In this document: positions 7,547-7,953 of the stretch, piece after piece
How the letters are laid out: every line of letters starts with the position of its first letter
How positions within the stretch are numbered: position 1 is the stretch's first letter
Source: Proteobacteria bacterium UBA1847
Lineage (GTDB): Bacteria > Pseudomonadota > Gammaproteobacteria > Steroidobacterales > Woeseiaceae
Assembly: GCA_002338605.1 (NCBI GenBank)
Contig: DDIP01000357.1
Span: 1-7,953, forward strand
Direction: 5' to 3'
DNA length: 7,953 nt
Notes under the pieces: model-generated
Seen by the model: only the letters and a program-made list of their open reading frames with translations
Told to the model about the DNA's origin: nothing
Database searches by the model: none
Program-made: the position numbers and the translations under genes

Positions 7547-7953
7547 GCAATCCTCATGTTCTGGTTGTAGACGATGAAGATGATATCCGTGCTCTGATTC
7601 AGGAGATTCTGTCAGACGAAGGCTACGGCGTAACTGTGGCGGCTGACGCGGAGGAGGCACGAGCAGCACGTACGACGGGCAAGTTCGACCTGATTTTGCT
7701 CGATATCTGGATGCCGGATACCGATGGCATAACCTTGCTGCGCGAATGGTCGGATGCCGGAGATCTCAGCTGCCCCGTTGTGATCATGTCCGGCCATGGC
7801 ACCGTCGACACGGCGGTCGAAGCCACTCGCCTCGGTGCCTTTGACTTTGTCGAAAAACCGCTGTCGCTGGCGAAGCTTCTGCGTACCGTAGAGGCGGCGC
7901 TGGAATCGGCTGGCCGGCAGTCGCGCGCCGAGCCTCGAACGGAAGTTTGTTGG
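7543..7953 (+). CDS. ntrX: NtrX-family response regulator, N-terminal receiver domain (cut by window edge)
   Basis: The visible 137 residues comprise a full receiver domain (about 5-120) and the start of a linker. The acidic pocket is Asp10, Asp11 in [10 protein letters not shown], the phosphoacceptor is Asp54 in LLDIWMPD, the switch residue is Ser83 in VIMSGHGT, and the conserved lysine is Lys105 in FVEKPL. IWMPD and [24 protein letters not shown] are typical of the NtrC/NtrX group, which continue with a sigma-54-interacting AAA+ domain and a Fis-type DNA-binding domain. Those parts lie beyond the right edge, so the output domain is inferred, as is DNA binding. The ATG overlaps the kinase stop codon (ATGA, 4 bp), supporting a cognate pair. 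Naming it NtrX rather than another NtrC relative rests on the NtrY partner and the position after rsmB-DUF4390. Full proteins are usually about 450-470 aa. Confidence 0.9.
   Translation, partial: MSNPHVLVVDDEDDIRALIQEILSDEGYGVTVAADAEEARAARTTGKFDLILLDIWMPDTDGITLLREWSDAGDLSCPVVIMSGHGTVDTAVEATRLGAFDFVEKPLSLAKLLRTVEAALESAGRQSRAEPRTEVCW

Noticed and set aside
6722..7669. 315-codon open frame on the minus strand across the ntrY-ntrX junction
   Set aside because: It covers the ATP-binding domain and receiver start on the other strand, has no recognisable motif and no ribosome-binding support.

Overview
This window is ordinary chromosomal core DNA of a proteobacterium, most likely a gammaproteobacterium outside the Enterobacterales. 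The evidence is the gene order dprA / LysM lipoprotein / def-fmt-rsmB / DUF4390 / ntrY-ntrX, the close match of Def, Fmt and RsmB to what I recall of the E. coli proteins (catalytic residues fall at nearly the same numbers), and even, fairly GC-rich codon use throughout. I see no transposase, integrase, tRNA, rRNA, CRISPR array or foreign-looking base composition.

Layout: two genes point left. At the left edge is the 5' part of dprA (natural transformation), cut by the window. Next is a gene for a LysM-domain lipoprotein, followed by a clear intrinsic terminator at about 433-457 that separates it from dprA. A divergent control region of about 260 bp (1668-1931) separates these from six co-directional, tightly packed genes: def, fmt, rsmB, a DUF4390 secreted protein, an NtrY-family sensor kinase and an NtrX-family response regulator that runs off the right edge. 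Gaps or overlaps are 8, -1, 8, about -28 and -4 bp, and no terminator is visible between them, so they probably form one transcription unit.

How the genes fit together: Fmt formylates initiator Met-tRNA, Def removes the formyl group from new proteins, and RsmB methylates 16S rRNA, so the first three genes serve translation. DUF4390, NtrY and NtrX form an envelope-sensing and signalling half: an exported protein of unknown function, a four-helix membrane kinase with HAMP and PAS domains, and its receiver partner. The LysM lipoprotein on the divergent side is also an envelope protein.

The least explained parts are the def leader, which has a possible extended -10 promoter, several inverted repeats and a 16-codon leader ORF with a good Shine-Dalgarno sequence overlapping the def start, and the DUF4390 protein. 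I do not see a previously undescribed system here. The findings are modest hypotheses about regulation and partnership.
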